Shown piece after piece: positions 63,670-64,000 of a stretch of DNA of 64,000 nucleotides. The notes under the pieces were generated by a model. That model made no database searches. It saw only the letters and a list, made by a program, of their open reading frames with translations, and was not told where the DNA came from. The translations under genes were made by a program, and so were the position numbers. Each line of letters opens with the position of its first letter. Positions within the stretch are counted from its first letter, which is position 1. The DNA comes from Planctobacterium marinum (lineage in GTDB: Bacteria > Pseudomonadota > Gammaproteobacteria > Enterobacterales > Alteromonadaceae): NCBI RefSeq assembly GCF_036322805.1, contig NZ_AP027272.1:1426001-1490000 (forward strand), written 5' to 3'.

Positions 63670-63916
63670 AAGATCCTCAAAAGTGTTCCGTTTTGGACCA
63701 AGGGCCGTTGAACTTTGCTGCAAAATTGTACCGCTAAGAACAAGAGCCCCTAAAATGACAAAACATTCATGTTCAGGGTATAACCTTTAATTGTTACTAC
63801 CGAATGAAATTTCGTGTTTGCGAAATATGGTGTAATGATGACAAAAAAAGGCGCTGCAGAATGGCAAGAAGTATCGTATAACTGAACACAGTAATCAATG
63901 GGATGTTTAGATTGAA

Positions 63917-64000
63917 ATGACAGCTAAAATAACCGTAATTCAGGAAGACATCACCCGTTTGCCTGTGGATGCCATCGTTAATGCCGCCAACAACAGTTTA
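63917..64000 (+). CDS. Macrodomain protein (cut by window end)
   Basis: The first 28 codons of a macrodomain protein: TVIQEDITRL, then VDAIVNAANNSL, the classic ADP-ribose-binding start. Family members remove or bind ADP-ribose and O-acetyl-ADP-ribose. The rest lies beyond the window. Confidence 0.85.
   Translation, partial: MTAKITVIQEDITRLPVDAIVNAANNSL

Overview
The window reads as chromosomal DNA of a marine-type gammaproteobacterium, most likely Alteromonadales (Alteromonadaceae-like). Supporting this are the apt-dnaX-ybaB-recR-htpG-adk gene order, a complete hisGDCBHAF(IE) operon with a histidine-rich leader peptide, a thrABC operon with a Thr/Ile-rich leader peptide, a gammaproteobacterial 4.5S RNA, and a TonB2/TtpC-type energy-transduction operon. 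This placement is inferred from gene content and order; no database search was run. No tRNA, rRNA, insertion sequence, prophage or CRISPR array was seen.

Layout. 1-2.4 kb: the end of a phage-shock operon (pspB, pspC) and tyrR. 2.4-6.7 kb: amino-acid catabolism (maiA, an Lrp-type regulator divergent from leucine dehydrogenase, tryptophan 2,3-dioxygenase), with the SRP RNA gene and a ComFB-family gene between. 6.7-15.3 kb: an accessory block with a large TonB-dependent receptor behind a leader of three small hairpins, then a SAM methyltransferase, a large radical SAM enzyme and a TPR protein fused to a 2OG-Fe(II) oxygenase-like domain. 15.6-20.6 kb: a six-gene TonB operon (DUF3450, TtpC-like ExbB, ExbB, ExbD, TonB, TPR protein). 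20.8-23.1 kb: an hvfABC/bufferin-type cluster, made of an exported peptide with sixteen EGKCG motifs, a DUF692 (MNIO) enzyme and a DUF2063 partner. 23.2-31.3 kb: housekeeping genes (apt, dnaX with a frameshift signal, ybaB, recR, htpG, adk, a MAPEG protein). 31.4-35.5 kb: a small heat-shock gene with a sigma32 promoter and a likely RNA thermometer, then cobalamin uptake (btuD, btuC, cobO, btuF). 36.6-43.9 kb: the his operon on the minus strand. 44-54.3 kb: small accessory and signalling genes (GNAT, YbaK, hemerythrin, HD-GYP, GAF/PAS-GGDEF-EAL, a double-receiver protein, a periplasmic binding protein). 54.4-60.2 kb: the thr operon followed directly by ung. 60.4-64 kb: a DUF3545 gene, pgi, tal and the start of a macrodomain gene cut by the window end.

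How the parts connect. The TonB operon can energise outer-membrane receptors such as the one at 6.9 kb. The HvfB/HvfC pair is expected to modify the cysteines of the EGKCG protein so that it binds copper(I). The radical SAM, methyltransferase and TPR-oxygenase genes look like one modification pathway of unknown product. The signalling genes lean towards cyclic-di-GMP breakdown: an intact HD-GYP domain and an intact EAL domain, with a degenerate GGDEF. The thr promoter carries an array matching the MetJ operator, which would tie the aspartokinase/homoserine branch to S-adenosylmethionine as well as to threonine/isoleucine attenuation.

The items most worth following are the EGKCG-repeat cluster, the radical SAM/TPR-oxygenase block, the dnaX slippery site with an immediate -1 stop, the met-box array at thrA, and the predicted thermometer in front of the small heat-shock gene.
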